DNA from: Gordionus sp. m RMFG-2023
Lineage: Eukaryota; Nematomorpha; Gordioida; Chordodea; Parachordodidae
NCBI RefSeq assembly: GCF_954871325.1
Contig: NC_088775.1
Coordinates: forward strand, 87,707,561-87,771,560
Length of the DNA stretch: 64,000 nucleotides
Direction: 5' to 3'
Numbering within the stretch: position 1 is the first letter of the stretch; each line of letters begins with the position of its first letter. Under the pieces are notes generated by a model. It saw nothing but the letters and a program-made list of their open reading frames with translations, was not told the origin of the DNA and ran no database searches. The translations under genes were made by a program, and so were the position numbers. This document shows, piece by piece, positions 49,590 through 61,802 of this stretch.

Positions 49590-52500
49590 CTAGGAGATAT
49601 TCAATTGAGAAATAATATTCAAAGCTTCATCTTCTAAAGTCTCCACCTTTTCCCTGATTAACACCTAAAACAAATTTAAATTTATTTTTAATTTTACATT
49701 TTTAATCATACATTATACTCTCAATTGAATTAACTATCCTTAACTAATGCATCGGATCCAAGTTGTCAAAGTTAAAAAAAAATAGCGGTAGCTAATAACG
49801 CGCTCCTTTTCAGAGAGTAGTTAAGTAACGCGTTACTTCGTTACTTAAATTTTTTTTGTATAGTAATAAATACTAAATAATTTTTTCACAAACTGTATTA
49901 TAATAAATAGAATTTATCAAAATTTCGAAATATAAAACTCCGTCAATAGAGATAGTCATAGAAGGAGGATATTCTGAAATTCCTTTTCTCATATCACAAA
50001 ATATTTTGAACCGAATAATTGATGCATAAAATAAAGGGTAATATCGTCCAATAAAACAAGCAACTTCAACCTAAAAAACATCTGTTAGCGGTAGCGCGCT
50101 AATTTAACAACACTTGGCCGGATCATAATTTACAATTTCTTTCTAAAATACCTCTTATTTTAAAATCAGAAATTTTAAACATAAAATATATTTATAACAT
50201 ATATATATTTTGTAAACCTTCGCGGAAGAAATTAACTGGTTAGCCAATTCCTTGGATAGAAACTTGATATCCTTTGTCAATGTCTCGGGTTGGGCTTTAG
50301 CGATTTGGAACAACGTCTTGTAACCCGCATTGAATAATTGTCGAATCCTACCCTATTTTTATATTAATTTATTCCGTGAATATAATTTTAATTAGAGAAA
50401 AATAGGTCAAACATCACTCACGGATCAAAACGGGGCAGGCGTCCCAATACAGTCCTGAATTTTAAATGTTTTTATTTAATAACACAGATGTTTGCAATGA
50501 GTGGGTTTTAGCAGGGATGCGAACCCGGTTCAAGGTAAAAAAAATTCTAAGTGGGTTAGGTTCGGTTCAAAGGAATATTTTTGAACATAGGTTTGGTCAG
50601 GGTTTCGAACCGTTAAGCATAACGGTTCGGTTCGTTCCGGTTTTTAGTTTAAAATTTTATAAAGGTTTTGTTCCATTTCGGTTTTTTAAAAAAAATTCAT
50701 ATCGGTTCGGTTTATAATTTATAACGGTTCTTTTTGGTTTGTTACGGTTTTTATAAATTTGATTTAAAAAAAAAATTAATCATTAACAATGTATATATTA
50801 ATTTTAGAGAAAAATCCTTTTAATTTATAATTTCTTATTTAATTTAACAATAATAATCTAATAGATATTTATATTAAACTTAGTAAATATAAATTAGACA
50901 AATTAAATTTTTTATTTCATAAATAAATAAGATAAAAACAAACATGCTTAAATACAATGATGAATAAAATAACGCATAAATATAATAAAATGTATACTAA
51001 GGGATAACTAAAATATTTTCTAATATTTCAGGATTTAATTTAGTTCTCTGCGCAGAGAGTATAAACTTAAGGCTAGAAAATGCTCTTTCTACGGATACCT
51101 GCGTAGCTGGAACTGCTAGCACAGTTATAGCTAACTTATAAAGTACTGGTATACTATTATCTACATTTTCCCAATAATTCAAAAGATTAATATTTTTTTC
51201 TAATCTCTCTATATTATCAAATGACCGAATTATATATTCATTCTATTTCTATACATTTATTATAATGTTCTATGCCCTGAGAATTATTCTTATTAAGCCT
51301 ATCATGCGAAATCTTCAAAATCATCATCTAAATTATCTTTCGAATGCGAATACGTAGGCATAGTATTTAGAATTTCAATATTCTGATTATTAAGACTTTG
51401 TATCAAGTTCCAAGTTTGACAAAGATGTTTTTTGGGGATCTATCTTTCTTCAAATGTTAAAAATATTATTTTAATAATAAATAATTTATAATGACTTAAA
51501 TGAATATTAGAATTCTGAATTTGAATTTAAAAAAACAATATGATTATAAATAAAAAATTATTATATCATTAAAATATTGTTGACCATTTTATTTATTGTC
51601 ATTTAAATTCTATTATCTAAGTTTTTGTAATGAGATAAAAAATAAACCATATAATATAAAAATGAATGTAATACTTGATTTCTATTAGATGTTAGTTATT
51701 AATAGTATAATTATTTAATTTTTTCCTAAATTATTATAAAAGCTTATTAATAACTTATATATATATAAATAATTATGCGTGATTTTAATAAATCTTATCT
51801 AATTAACAGATAATTTGCCTAATCTCTAATAAATTAAATTAAGTATTTAAAGAAGCAAAAAATAAACTTGGCATTTAATGTTGATAATATAAAAATATTT
51901 AATTTGAAAAGAAATCACCAATTTAAAAAATGCCCCCAAGGAAAATTAAAATTTCAAATTTAGGTTAATAAAATTAATTATTTATTTTTTAAAACCGTTT
52001 TGAACCGGTTTAAAATATTTATAACGGTTCGGTTCGCTCTTTTTATATTTTCTTCATAACGGTTCGATTAAGGTTACGGTTCATTCCGGTTTGGCGGTTC
52101 GGTTTGAAACCCTGGGTTTGGTCCCGGTTCAGTTCGGGTTTAGAAATTTCTGAATTGATAAAAAAATTAAATTTTTATTTTATTTATAGGCAAAATATAT
52201 ATAAAAATACAAAGCACAGTTATGAATCAATCTCCGATATAATCCTATTTTTAAATTTGTAAAATCCGAGTTCACTTGAAATGTTATTCAACATGTGTAG
52301 ATTATCCACTATATAAATTTCAGGAAATATTTCGCCGTTAACCTTTGTATATATTGATTTATAAAAAAATTCAAAAGTTCACGACAAATTTGCCTGAAAT
52401 TCAAGGAGCGGGTATTCTAATAAATTTATAAAGGATAACCCCCCCCCCCCCTTCGCCATAAATTATTCGAAGGAATTACGATTTTGACTCCAGGTAATTC

Positions 52501-52593
52501 GACGAGAGGCAGCAAATCTTTCGAAACTAAATGATGGAATTGCTTGACAAAGGTTCCTAGCAAATCTTTCAGGGCCCACAATTCGTCAAATTC
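49590..52593 (-). CDS. HELQ: HELQ-type DNA helicase, last three exons (partial)
   Basis: HELQ is an ATP-dependent 3'-5' helicase of the Ski2-like class acting at damaged replication forks. Read leftwards, the exons are 52593-52480 (EFDELWALKDLLGTF ... LVELPGVKI, matching human ELTKKL...LIPLMEVTGV), 50352-50218 (GRIRQLFNAGYKTLFQIA, then TLTKDIKFLSKELANQLISS, the helix-hairpin-helix region) and 49664-49590 (VLIREKVETLEDEALNII, then stop). All are phase 0 with GT-AG borders. Only about the last 107 residues are visible; the helicase core must lie further right, but I found no convincing upstream exon before the 55.5-kb palindrome. Introns hold hAT-type insertions at 49759-50116 and 50598-52114. 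Coding exons look intact. Confidence 0.85.
49759..50116. mobile_element. hAT-type MITE in a HELQ intron
   Basis: It starts CAAGTTGTCAAAGTT and ends TTTAACAACACTTG. Inner blocks TAGCGGTAGCTAATAACGCG and AGCGGTAGCGCGCTAA are inverted. Flanks ATCGGATC and GCCGGATC share six of eight bases. Confidence 0.75.
50512..50597. mobile_element. Left end of an outer GAACC-family hAT element
   Basis: CAGGGATGCGAACCCGG is a typical tip. It is preceded by GGTTTTAG; GGGTTTAG recurs at 52138, just past a matching GGTTCAGTTC piece. So the inner element at 50598 probably inserted into an older element of the same family. The outer right end is unclear. Confidence 0.55.
50598..52114 (-). mobile_element. hAT element with exact 8-bp duplication
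   Basis: Ends CAGGGTTTCGAACCG and CGGTTTGAAACCCTG are inverted with one mismatch. GGTTTGGT flanks both sides exactly (50590-50597 and 52115-52122). It is 1,517 bp. On minus, 51182-50997 encodes the hAT C-terminal dimerisation region (VPATQVSVERAFSSLKFIL), with worn coding upstream, so it is an internally deleted relic. Confidence 0.9.
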
Positions 52594-52996
52594 CTTAATA
52601 AATATATTTAAAAAAACTTAGTAATTGAACGTATAGAATCAAAGATGGCTCATGCATGGGACTTCAAAAAAAAACCCATGTCTCCGATTGCGAATCTTTC
52701 GAGTTTTAAATTATTCGTAAAAAAAAAGTTTGTTTTTGAAATTCTGTTATTCTAAAATTTTCGTCGGTAGCATTTAATCGGGATAACTTCCTTTTTAAAG
52801 TTCAGTTTTATGAAATTCTAAAATATTTTATTTTTATTGAAGTTTTAAATTTTTTTATATATTCAAAAAATCATAATTAAAAAATAAGACATAAACTTAA
52901 GTGTAAAATAATTTATTTTAATTTTATTTGTAGGCAAAATATATTTAAAAATACAAAGCATAATTATGTATCAATTTCAAAAATTTTATTTAGACG
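52184..52996 (+). repeat. Direct repeat of about 65 bases on both sides of a HELQ exon
   Basis: TAGGCAAAATATATATAAAA at 52187 recurs as TAGGCAAAATATATTTAAAA at 52932, followed by ATACAAAGCA...TTATG...TCAATCT in both. They may be ends of decayed elements or an old duplication. The HELQ exon at 52480-52593 lies between them. Confidence 0.55.
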
Positions 52997-53911
52997 TATT
53001 AACATAATATCTTCCAAGAGTTGTTCGCTCATTCTCGATCTATGCAGTGAAAGAATGAATTTCAAATGTAAAAAAAAGATCTGGACGAAATGAAGTTATA
53101 GGTAGTATAAAATATAAATTGTGATGGGAGTTGAGCCGTTGCGGAAGGGCTGAAAGGTTAGAAGTTCGGTCTGCATAAAATTACTTGGTAGATGTGTCCA
53201 AGCTAGTGATAATTTTTTAGGCATAAAGAGGCCATAAATTTGAATTCTAAGCTTTAAAAAAAATATACGAACTTTCGACTTTAACCATTAAAAATATTAT
53301 ATTTAGCATTAGTTGTCTGACCCAAAAATAATGTGGCAGCCTAGTGTTGTTAATTTGCTTGGTTATAAAATTTACGAACCATTTTTGTGCTCAGGCCTGC
53401 TCGGAGCACAGACCCTTGGTTCAGTCCCGTGGTTGGATGGTTAAGATCCGGGGTTGTTTTTATTGTTAGATAATATAGCCCTGCAAGCAAGTCAGTTTTG
53501 GGATAAAAAAATTTATATCTGGTCGAGTTATGGTTTAATTTAAAAAATCCAAAATTATAGTTTACTGAGAATAAACGAAAGAAAACAAATTACTATAAAA
53601 ATTAAAAAGCTTTTTATTTAAATAAATTTAAATATTTTCCCTAAAAATAAATTGGTATATATCAATAACTGAGATAGGGTTTTAGAATAAGTTACAATGG
53701 GCTCAGGCTAAATAAAAATTTAATTTGCATAGCCTCTACTTGGGTAGAGTAAACATGTTTTTTTAATCACAGTTAGTGTGATTTTGTAGCGAAATATACA
53801 AAAATGAAATTTTTATAAGGAAAACTAAGAAAAATTATAAACCTTATTTATTAATCTTATTCTAATTATAAATAAAAAAGCTTTATTATTTTATTCTACA
53901 TTAATCACAAT
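52997..53911. other. Intergenic or intronic, scraps only
   Basis: A tip of the TAGTGTTG family lies at 53342. A short hairpin TGTGCTC/GAGCACA sits near 53395. No tRNA or gene is supported. Confidence 0.35.
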
Positions 53912-54060
53912 AGTGTTGTTAAAAAGCCTGATTTGGGTCGATATTTTAAAACGGCCCGATTAATATTTTAGCTAAAATAATTTTATGTAAGTATTCATAT
54001 TTGGCAAATTGTTTACGGTTACTTACGCATCTTCAACAATTTGTAATATTTTTAAATGTC
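53912..54060. mobile_element. Partial TAGTGTTG-family MITE
   Basis: It starts TAGTGTTGTTAAAAAGCC and contains AAAACGGCCCGATTAATATT and TTTTAGCTAAAATAATTTTA, like the copy at 21397, but the right half is lost. Confidence 0.6.
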
Positions 54061-54199
54061 AAAATTTCAGTTATATTTGAAACTATGGTATCGATTCACA
54101 AATTTTAAAATGGTATTATAAATTTTTCTTATATTTTTTTCAAGCCATATAATCAACAACATATTTTATTGATTTTGATAATTAATTTAAAATATAATT

Positions 54200-54480
54200 T
54201 TGAACAATTATTTATTATTTACAAATATTTAAGTGACATTTTGTGGAACAATTAATGCCATTTTTAAAAACATTGGCATCTCTTATTGTTGCAACTTTTT
54301 TGGCAATTGCAAATTGATTTACAAATACCATAAGAAGAGGCACTTCTTGATGCTGTTATTATGGAGATTTTCTTATTAGGAATGGTAAAATTGGTAAATT
54401 TTATTGATTTATGAACGCTCGTTTTTAAAAATGGCGAATTACTTTTTCCCAAATTAGTGTCAACCCATAATTTCTCGCCC
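54200..54480 (-). mobile_element. Cysteine-rich tail of an integrase-bearing element (fossil)
   Basis: Minus translation shows CKSICNCQKSCNNKRCQCF followed, in another frame, by NGINCSTKCH. This Cys pattern is typical of the C-terminal end of KRBA2-like/Ginger-type integrase proteins. It is an old broken remnant; no integrase core, ends or target duplication were found. Confidence 0.45.
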
Positions 54481-55510
54481 TCTATTTGGATAATACCAAA
54501 CTTATTTTCGTCTACATTAAAAAAATTTTTTTTTTGAAAAATATCTTAGCAATGCACATTTTTAAGTAAAAAGATGATTTTAAAATTAATTATAAAATTA
54601 TTCTAAAAATTTTTGCTATTTTGAGGAGAAATCTCAGTTTAAATTATTCATAAGAGACGTAAGGAAACTTGAGATAGACTCTCGGGCAGATATAGGGATC
54701 CTAAAAAGAACTGGGGGCTAATGCGAATTAAGAAATAAATCAACAGGGCTTGAGGTACAACAAATCAGACTGGAGTCATACGAGTAAGGAGCTCTAATAA
54801 AAGGATCTGGGCGAGAGGAGTGGGAAAATTTTCCAGAATTGGGGCAAGCGGGTGAACTATATAACCCCATTAGAATTAAGCGATATTATTTTTAAGCATA
54901 CTTCGCAACAAGAGTTTACCATGGAGATGGCTTTGAAAGGGAGAAAACAAAAAAAAATATATTAACAGATATTATAACTTTGAATGGGTGAAAAGAACAC
55001 AAAAATATTATGGGGAAAAAATATCAAAATTGAAAAAAAATACATTGGCTATAAAAGTATATGAACAATCTAAATTAGGGGGGTAACAAGTAAGATGAAA
55101 TATTTTAAAAAAAATAAAATAAGATTAGATTTGATGGAATTATTAAAAACAAAACAAAAAGAAAAATGTGTGGGGGGGGGGCGGATCAAATTTTTTTAAA
55201 AAAAGAACAAAGTATGAATAATCGAAATTGGGGGGGGGGGGGGATTGGTAAATTAAAAAAATAAATAAATTCGTATGAAGATTATGTAGGCGTTTTGTCG
55301 TATTGCCAAGATTCATAAAAAAATCTCGAAGATTCCCAAAATTGTATTTGAAGTAATTATGAAAATTAAAGAGGTTAAAGATATATCGCAACAATTATAA
55401 ACACTAAGAAAATTAGAAATTTTATATTATAGCATCAAATGTATGCACTGCAGAATGCCAAAGTAAAATATCAAATATATATTTACAATAATTTTTTAAA
55501 GCTTTTAATC
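54481..55510. other. Stretch left of the palindrome, no gene seen
   Basis: A GC-richer piece at 54640-54920 has short open frames on both strands but no family match. G runs of 10-14 bases lie near 55172 and 55230. Confidence 0.35.
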
Positions 55511-55919
55511 GGTTAGGGTTCACCATTACGTATAAACATTTATGAAAAAAAGTAAAATGACCTAAAATGGCCACATATATATTTGAAGCGAGATAATATT
55601 TGTATAATTTTGAAATGATGTAACAGATTAGACAAATAAATTAAAATATACTTTTTATTTTAAATAAAATTAAATATAAATTGCTAAATAGCAATCAATA
55701 TAGATTATATACAATCAATATTATAATAATTGTATATAAAATATATGATCATATTTTATATTAATAATAGAAAAGAATATATTAAAAAATTTAATTAATT
55801 AAGATAATATATTATAAATTGCAGATAATTTACAATATTTTAGAAAACTCTTCTAGATCTATTAATATATAACAGACAGCACGATTATATTATAAATATA
55901 TCTTTGAATCAGTGACGAA

Positions 55920-57312
55920 GCAAATAAAAAAATGCTTATTTTTTTTATTATATTTTTTTTCCTTACTTAATTAATGTTTAATAATTGTAATTATGTTATT
56001 GAAAATTTATTATGATTATCACAGTTGTATAAAAAGTATATGCATCTATACTTTTATTTAACGCCTTTTTATCAAAAAATAAAAATATTTAGATGCAAAT
56101 TTTATGTTATATGTATGAGCATATAATTTAAATAAATATATATTATAAAAATATTAAGACTAATATAATAAAAAAATATATATATAATATTAAAACTCAT
56201 ATATAGAAAAAGATATAAATATCATTTTTTTTCCCATTATCTATAGATATCAGTTCAAGATTGTGAAGGATATTCTTATCATGCAAAGGAATTTATAAAT
56301 CCTTGCTTAGACATGACGCCTTTTAATTATAAACAATACCCAGAGTTGGGCAGGTCATCCGGAAAACAGATACAGATTCTTTGTGAAAAAATGAATCTTA
56401 GATATAGATACTTATCTTTTTCAAAATATCAAAAAGATACAAGATAAAAGTTACTTGTATCTTTTGCCTAATTAGAGTATCTTAAATACAAGATACTTCA
56501 TTATCAATTAAATTAGAATAGTTTGTAAAATACAGTTTTTATTATTAATTTGTGAAGAACATAACATACATATAATAAGAATGAATATTTACAATAATTA
56601 ATAAAATATTTAATGATGAGTTGATTATAATAATTAGGTATTTTAATATTAGTATTAGCCCATTCTTAGCATAGATGAAGGGAGACTAGTATTTTTAATG
56701 GGAGTTGAAATATTAATTTGCAAAAGAGTATTTAAAATAAATTCATTATTTTATAAGATAATCAAATTTTTCAAATATTTATAATTGGACCTTTGCCGTT
56801 TCGGCGTACTTAAAATTGTGCCAAAACTGAATAATCTTTCAATTGGAGCTGATGAAGGTATTGCAGTATTATATTTATAAAAAATTTCCTTAATGGAAGG
56901 ATAATTATTAAGCATTTGTAATGTATTTCGACTTTCTTTAATATAATTTAAAACCCCCAGTTCAATGTTATTTATATTATTGAACTCCGCAACCTTTGTT
57001 TTACCAAAAGAAAAATATAATGGATGTGATATTGATATCAAAAAAGCCTCATTATATTCAAATCATAACTAGTATCTTATTAAAATTTCAAAAAGATACT
57101 GAGTACAAGATAAAAATATTTTTGACTTCGATTGAAAAAAAGTTATTAAAAAATTTTAAATCTAGCAATAACTATTATAATTCTGTGTTTGATCATTTTA
57201 CTCAAAAACAAAGACGAATTATACTTATTTATATATTTTAATCTTTTTATGGTTTGACTAAAAATAAAAATTCTATTGCTTCCATAGTAGTGAATTTGAC
57301 GCTTCGTCACTG
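55920..57312 (-). mobile_element. hAT relic in the left arm
   Basis: Tips CAGTGACGAAGC and GCTTCGTCACTG are exact inverted repeats. CTTTGAAT and CTTTGAAA flank it. On minus, 57041-56751 encodes IKESRNTLQMLNNYP and AIPSSAPIERLFSFG, the hAT C-terminal dimerisation region. The rest of the transposase is missing. The same insertion with the same flanks is in the right arm. Confidence 0.88.
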
Positions 57313-57955
57313 CTTTGAAACTATATAAATATTGAAGTTTATCATAAGTACTTTTGTGGGTTAATACATAAATTCTTTATCATAAAATTAAATTTTTTTA
57401 TGCTAATATTTAAAGTTTTATCTTGAGGTAATATTAGTTCAAAAATGTATTTTTCTGTAAATGTTTAATTAATCTATATACCTACCCTATTATACAATAT
57501 TGTTACATTAATATATAACCCATATTAAGATAGTTGATTTTCTTAACTATGTCATATCTTTGTCATCTTTCCTAACTATTCAAAAGTCTGACTTTTAAAA
57601 CTTTTTCTAAAATTTAAGTGGCACGCTTTTACCTGGTCAGAAAATTGAACTTATTCAAGAATGAACATAAAAGTAGTAATAATATTTTTAGGGATTTATT
57701 TATTATTTATGTCATAGAAAATTTAAAATATATAATATACCAACAATATTAAAAATAATATATTTTCCATTGCGATTAATAAGATTACATATTAGTATTG
57801 CGCTATATAAATATAAAAGATTGTATGGTAAATTATTAAAAATGGTTTAGTGCGTGTTAACTATATAAATAAAATATCAATGACGAAACAATATAAGGTA
57901 TATGTAAAAAAAATTTAATAACTATAAATTTTGAAAATGACGTATACCACCTCTG

Positions 57956-58800
57956 TCAAACCCGACTATAAATACTCGGATTAATAGTAATGTTATCCTT
58001 TATTGACAATATAAAACAATATAGTTTGACAATGGCAGAAAAATTAGAGTGATTTGATTTTTTTGAATATAAAAATTTTAATATTTTCTCCAAATATTGT
58101 ATAGGGGTAAAAATACCTCCACAGTATAGTATTATATTTTCATTAATTTTATCATCTAATATACAGTATTTTTTTTTTCTTTCCGTAACCTTTCTGCCTT
58201 CATCTAATTGGATTAATTTCAAGTCCATATCTTGTTCTATAATTTTTATGGTGTCAATAAAGAGATAAATATTAGGGTGCGAATAAGGAATGTATTGCTT
58301 TAATGAGCGATGAAACCCTTCTACATGGTTATTCGTCTTCACGCCCCTAATATCAAATGTATTCCACATTTGATATTTAAATTTTGCATTAAGATTAATC
58401 CAAGTATTTTCAAAATAGTTTAAAAAATCATGTATAGAATTTATTCTAAAAACTTCAGCTTGTCGCCTTAATTAATTATTGCACATCCCTTTCTAACAAA
58501 AAAGGAGTGGCCATTATAAATCGAAAAATTTTTTTTAGTTCAATATTTTGTCTAAATAGTCGGGTTAGATGACTATCTTGAATGCGCCTAATAACGCACT
58601 GACAGAAGTGGAAATAACAGCCCTTAACTATAATAGTGCGAAAAACTGCTTTAAGGGCTAAGTATAAGCCAATTTCAAAATCAATAGTGGCAAAACGGGG
58701 GGAAAAATAACCCTAAAGATAAACAATGATTTTTTAATAATAAAAACATATTTAAATAAGTATTTATATTTATCTGCCAATAAAAATGTATGCACAAATA
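57956..58800 (-). pseudogene. MULE transposase C-terminal part, left-arm copy
   Basis: On minus, 58369-57956 is open and encodes NNHVEGFHRSLKQYIPYS, with the third catalytic acidic residue (E in HVEGFH). Upstream the coding continues to 58800 but with a short deletion near 58470 and other changes relative to the right arm. It lacks the N-terminal half and first catalytic motif, so it is non-functional. Confidence 0.85.
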
Positions 58801-58889
58801 AAAATTTTTTTAGACGGTACTTTTAATGCCTCTCCTAAATTATTTAAACAATTTTATACTATTTCTATTTTAATTAATCATACTCTAAT
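58801..58889 (+). other. Palindrome spacer carrying the MULE DGTF motif
   Basis: The spacer encodes, in plus frame from 58809, FLDGTFNASPKLFKQFYTIS. This is the conserved start of MULE transposase domains with the first catalytic Asp (DGTF). Neither arm contains it. It runs directly into the right-arm gene. Confidence 0.85.
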
Positions 58890-58894
58890 TATTT

Positions 58895-59746
58895 GTGCAT
58901 ACATTTTTATTGCCAGATAAATATAAAAATACTTATTTAAATATGTTTTTATTATTAAAAAATCATTGTTTATCTTTAGGGTTATTTTTTTCCCCCCGTT
59001 TTGCCACTATTGATTTTAAAATTGGCGTATACTTAGTCCTTAAAGCAGTTTTTCGCACTATTATAGTTAAGGGTTGTTATTTCCACTTCTGTCAGTGCGT
59101 TATTAGGCGCATTCAAGATAGTCATCTAACCCGACTATTTAGACAAAATATTGAACTAAAAAAATTTTTTCGAATTATAATGGCCATTCCTTCTTTGTTA
59201 GAAAGGGATGTGCAATATTTAATTAACGATCTGAGGCGACAAGCTGAAGTTTTTAGAATAAATTCAATACATGATTTTTTAAACTATTTTGAAAATACTT
59301 GGATTAATCTTAATGCAAAATTTAAATATCAAATGTGGAATACATTTGATATTAGGGGCGTGAGGACGAATAACCATGTAGAAGGGTTTCATCGCTCATT
59401 AAAAGAATACATTCCTTATTCGCACCCTAATATTTATCTCTTTATTGACACCATAAAAATTATAGAACAAGATATGGACTTGAAATTAATTCAATTAGAT
59501 GATGGCAGAAAGGTTACGGAAAGAAAAAAAAAATACTGTGTATTAGATGATAAAATTAATGAAAATATAATACTATACTGTGGAGGTATTTTTACCCCTA
59601 TAGAATATTTGGAGGAAATATCAAAATTTTTATCTTCAAAAAAATCAAATCACTCTAATTTTTCTGCCATTGTCAAACTATATTGTTTTATATTGTCAAT
59701 AAAGGATAACATTACTATTAATCCGAGTATTTATAGTCGGGTTTGA
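58895..59746 (+). pseudogene. MULE transposase, right-arm copy, 283-codon frame
   Basis: MULE (Mutator-like) transposases cut and paste DNA through a DDE RNase H fold. This frame shows LLPDKYKNTYLNMF, then ATIDFKIGVY (second Asp), then GCYFHFCQCVIRRIQ, the C/H pair typical of MULEs, and NNHVEGFHRSLKEYIP with the catalytic Glu. It ends NPSIYSRV. The first catalytic motif lies just upstream in the spacer, in another frame, so one frameshift near 58900 separates them. The N-terminal DNA-binding region is absent because the inverted left arm lies there. It is unlikely to make active enzyme, though this frame is well kept. Confidence 0.85.
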
Positions 59747-60383
59747 CAGAAATGGTATACGTCATTTTCAAAATTTATAGTTATTAAATTTTTTTTTACA
59801 TATACCTTATATTGTTTCGTCATTGATATTTTATTTATATGGGTAACACGCACTAAACCATTTTTAATAATTTACCATACAATCTTTTAATCATATTTAT
59901 ATAGCGCAATACTAATATGTAATCTTATTATAATAATCGCAATGGAAATATATTATTTTTAATATTGTTGGTATATTATATATTTAAAATTTTCTATGAC
60001 ATAAATAATAAATAAATCCCTAAAAATATTATTACTACTTTATGTTCATTCATAAATAAGTTCAATTTTCTGACCAGGTAAAAGCGTGCCACTTAAATTT
60101 TAGAAAAAGTTTTAAAAGTCAGACTTTTGAATAGTTAGGAAAGATGACAAAGATATGACATAGTTAAGAAAATCAACTATCTTAATATGGGTTATATATT
60201 AATGTAACAATATTAGATATAGATTAATTAAACATTTACAGAAAAATACATTTTTGAACTAATATTACCTCAAGATAAAACTTTAAATATTAGCATAAAA
60301 AAATTTAATTTTATGATAAAGAATTTATGTATTAACCCACAAAAGTACTTATGATAAACTTCAATATTTATATAGTTTCAAAG

Positions 60384-61802
60384 CAGTGACGAAGCGTCAA
60401 ATTCACTACTATGGAAGCAATAGAATTTTTATTTTTAGTCAAACCATAAAAAGATTAAAATATATAAATAAGTATAATTCGTCTTTGTTTTTGAGTAAAA
60501 TGATCAAACACAGAATTATAATAGTTATTGCTAGATTTTAAATTTTTTAATAACTTTTTTTCAATCGAAGTCAAAAATATTTTTATCTTGTACTCAGTAT
60601 CTTTTTGAAATTTTTAATAAGATACTAGTTATGATTTGAATATAATGAGGCTTTTTTGATATCAATATCACATCCATATATATTTTTCTTTTGGTAAAAC
60701 AAAGGTTGCGGAGTTCAATAATATAAATAACATTGAACTGGGGGTTTTAAATTATATTAAAGAAAGTCGAAATACATTACAAATGCTTAATAATTATCCT
60801 TCCATTAAGGAAATTTTTTTATAAATATAATACTGCAATACCTTCATCAGCTCCAATTGAAAGGTTATTTAGTTTTGGCACAATGTTAAGTACGCCGAAA
60901 CGGCAAAGGTCCAATTATAAATATTTGAAAAATTTGATTATCTTATAAAATAATGAATTTATTTTAAATACTCTTTTGCAAATTAATATTTCAACTCCCA
61001 TTAAAAATACTAGTCTCCCTTCATCTATGCTAAGAATGGGCTAATACTAATATTAAAATACCTAATTATTATAATCAACTCATCATTAAATATTTTATTA
61101 ATTATTGTAAATATTCATTCTTATTATATGTATGTTATGTTCTTCACAAATTAATAATAAAAACTGTATTTTACAAACTATTCTAATTTAATTGGTAATG
61201 ATAATTTAGAAGTATCTTGTATTTAAGATACTCTAATTAGGCAAAAGATACAAGTATCTTTTATCTTGTATCTTTTTGATATTTTGAAAAAGATATTAGT
61301 ATCTATATCTAAGATTCATTTTTTCACAAAGAATCTGTATCTGTTTTCCGGATGACCTGCCCAACTCTGGGTATTGTTTATAATTAAAAGGCGTCATGTC
61401 TAAGCAAGGATTTATAAATTCCTTTGCATGATAAGAATATCCTTCACAATCTTGAACTGATATCTATAGATAATGGGAAAAAAAATGATATTTATATCTT
61501 TTTCTATATATGAGTTTTAATATTATATATATATTTTTTTATTATATTAGTCTTAATATTTTTATAATATATATTTATTTAAATTATATGCTCATACATA
61601 TAACATAAAATTTGCATCTAAATATTTTTATTTTTTAGATAAAAAGGCGTTAAATAAAAGTATAGATGCATATACTTTTTATACAACTGTGATAATCATA
61701 ATAAATTTTCAATAACATAATTACAATTATTAAACATTAATTAAGTAAGGAAAAAAAATATAATAAAAAAAATAAGCATTTTTTTATTTTGCTTCGTCAC
61801 TG
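60384..61802 (+). mobile_element. hAT relic in the right arm
   Basis: This is the partner of the left-arm copy. Tips are CAGTGACGAAGC and GCTTCGTCACTG, with flanks TTTCAAAG and ATTCAAAG (7 of 8). On plus near 60705-60950 the dimerisation-domain coding is present, with at least one frameshift. Inside, CCGGATGACCTGCCCAACTCTG near 61350 resembles another hAT tip and may mark an older nested element. Confidence 0.87.

Noticed and set aside
53377-53460. tRNA-like or SINE-like patch (GGTTCAGTCCC with a nearby hairpin)
   Set aside because: The B-box match is imperfect, no A-box at proper distance, and no cloverleaf can be drawn.
54640-54920. GC-richer stretch with short open frames on both strands
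   Set aside because: No motif, splice pattern or family was recognised; it does not match HELQ.
56996-57241. 81-codon plus-strand frame in the left arm
   Set aside because: Antisense shadow of the hAT relic; the corresponding stretch in the right arm is not kept open.
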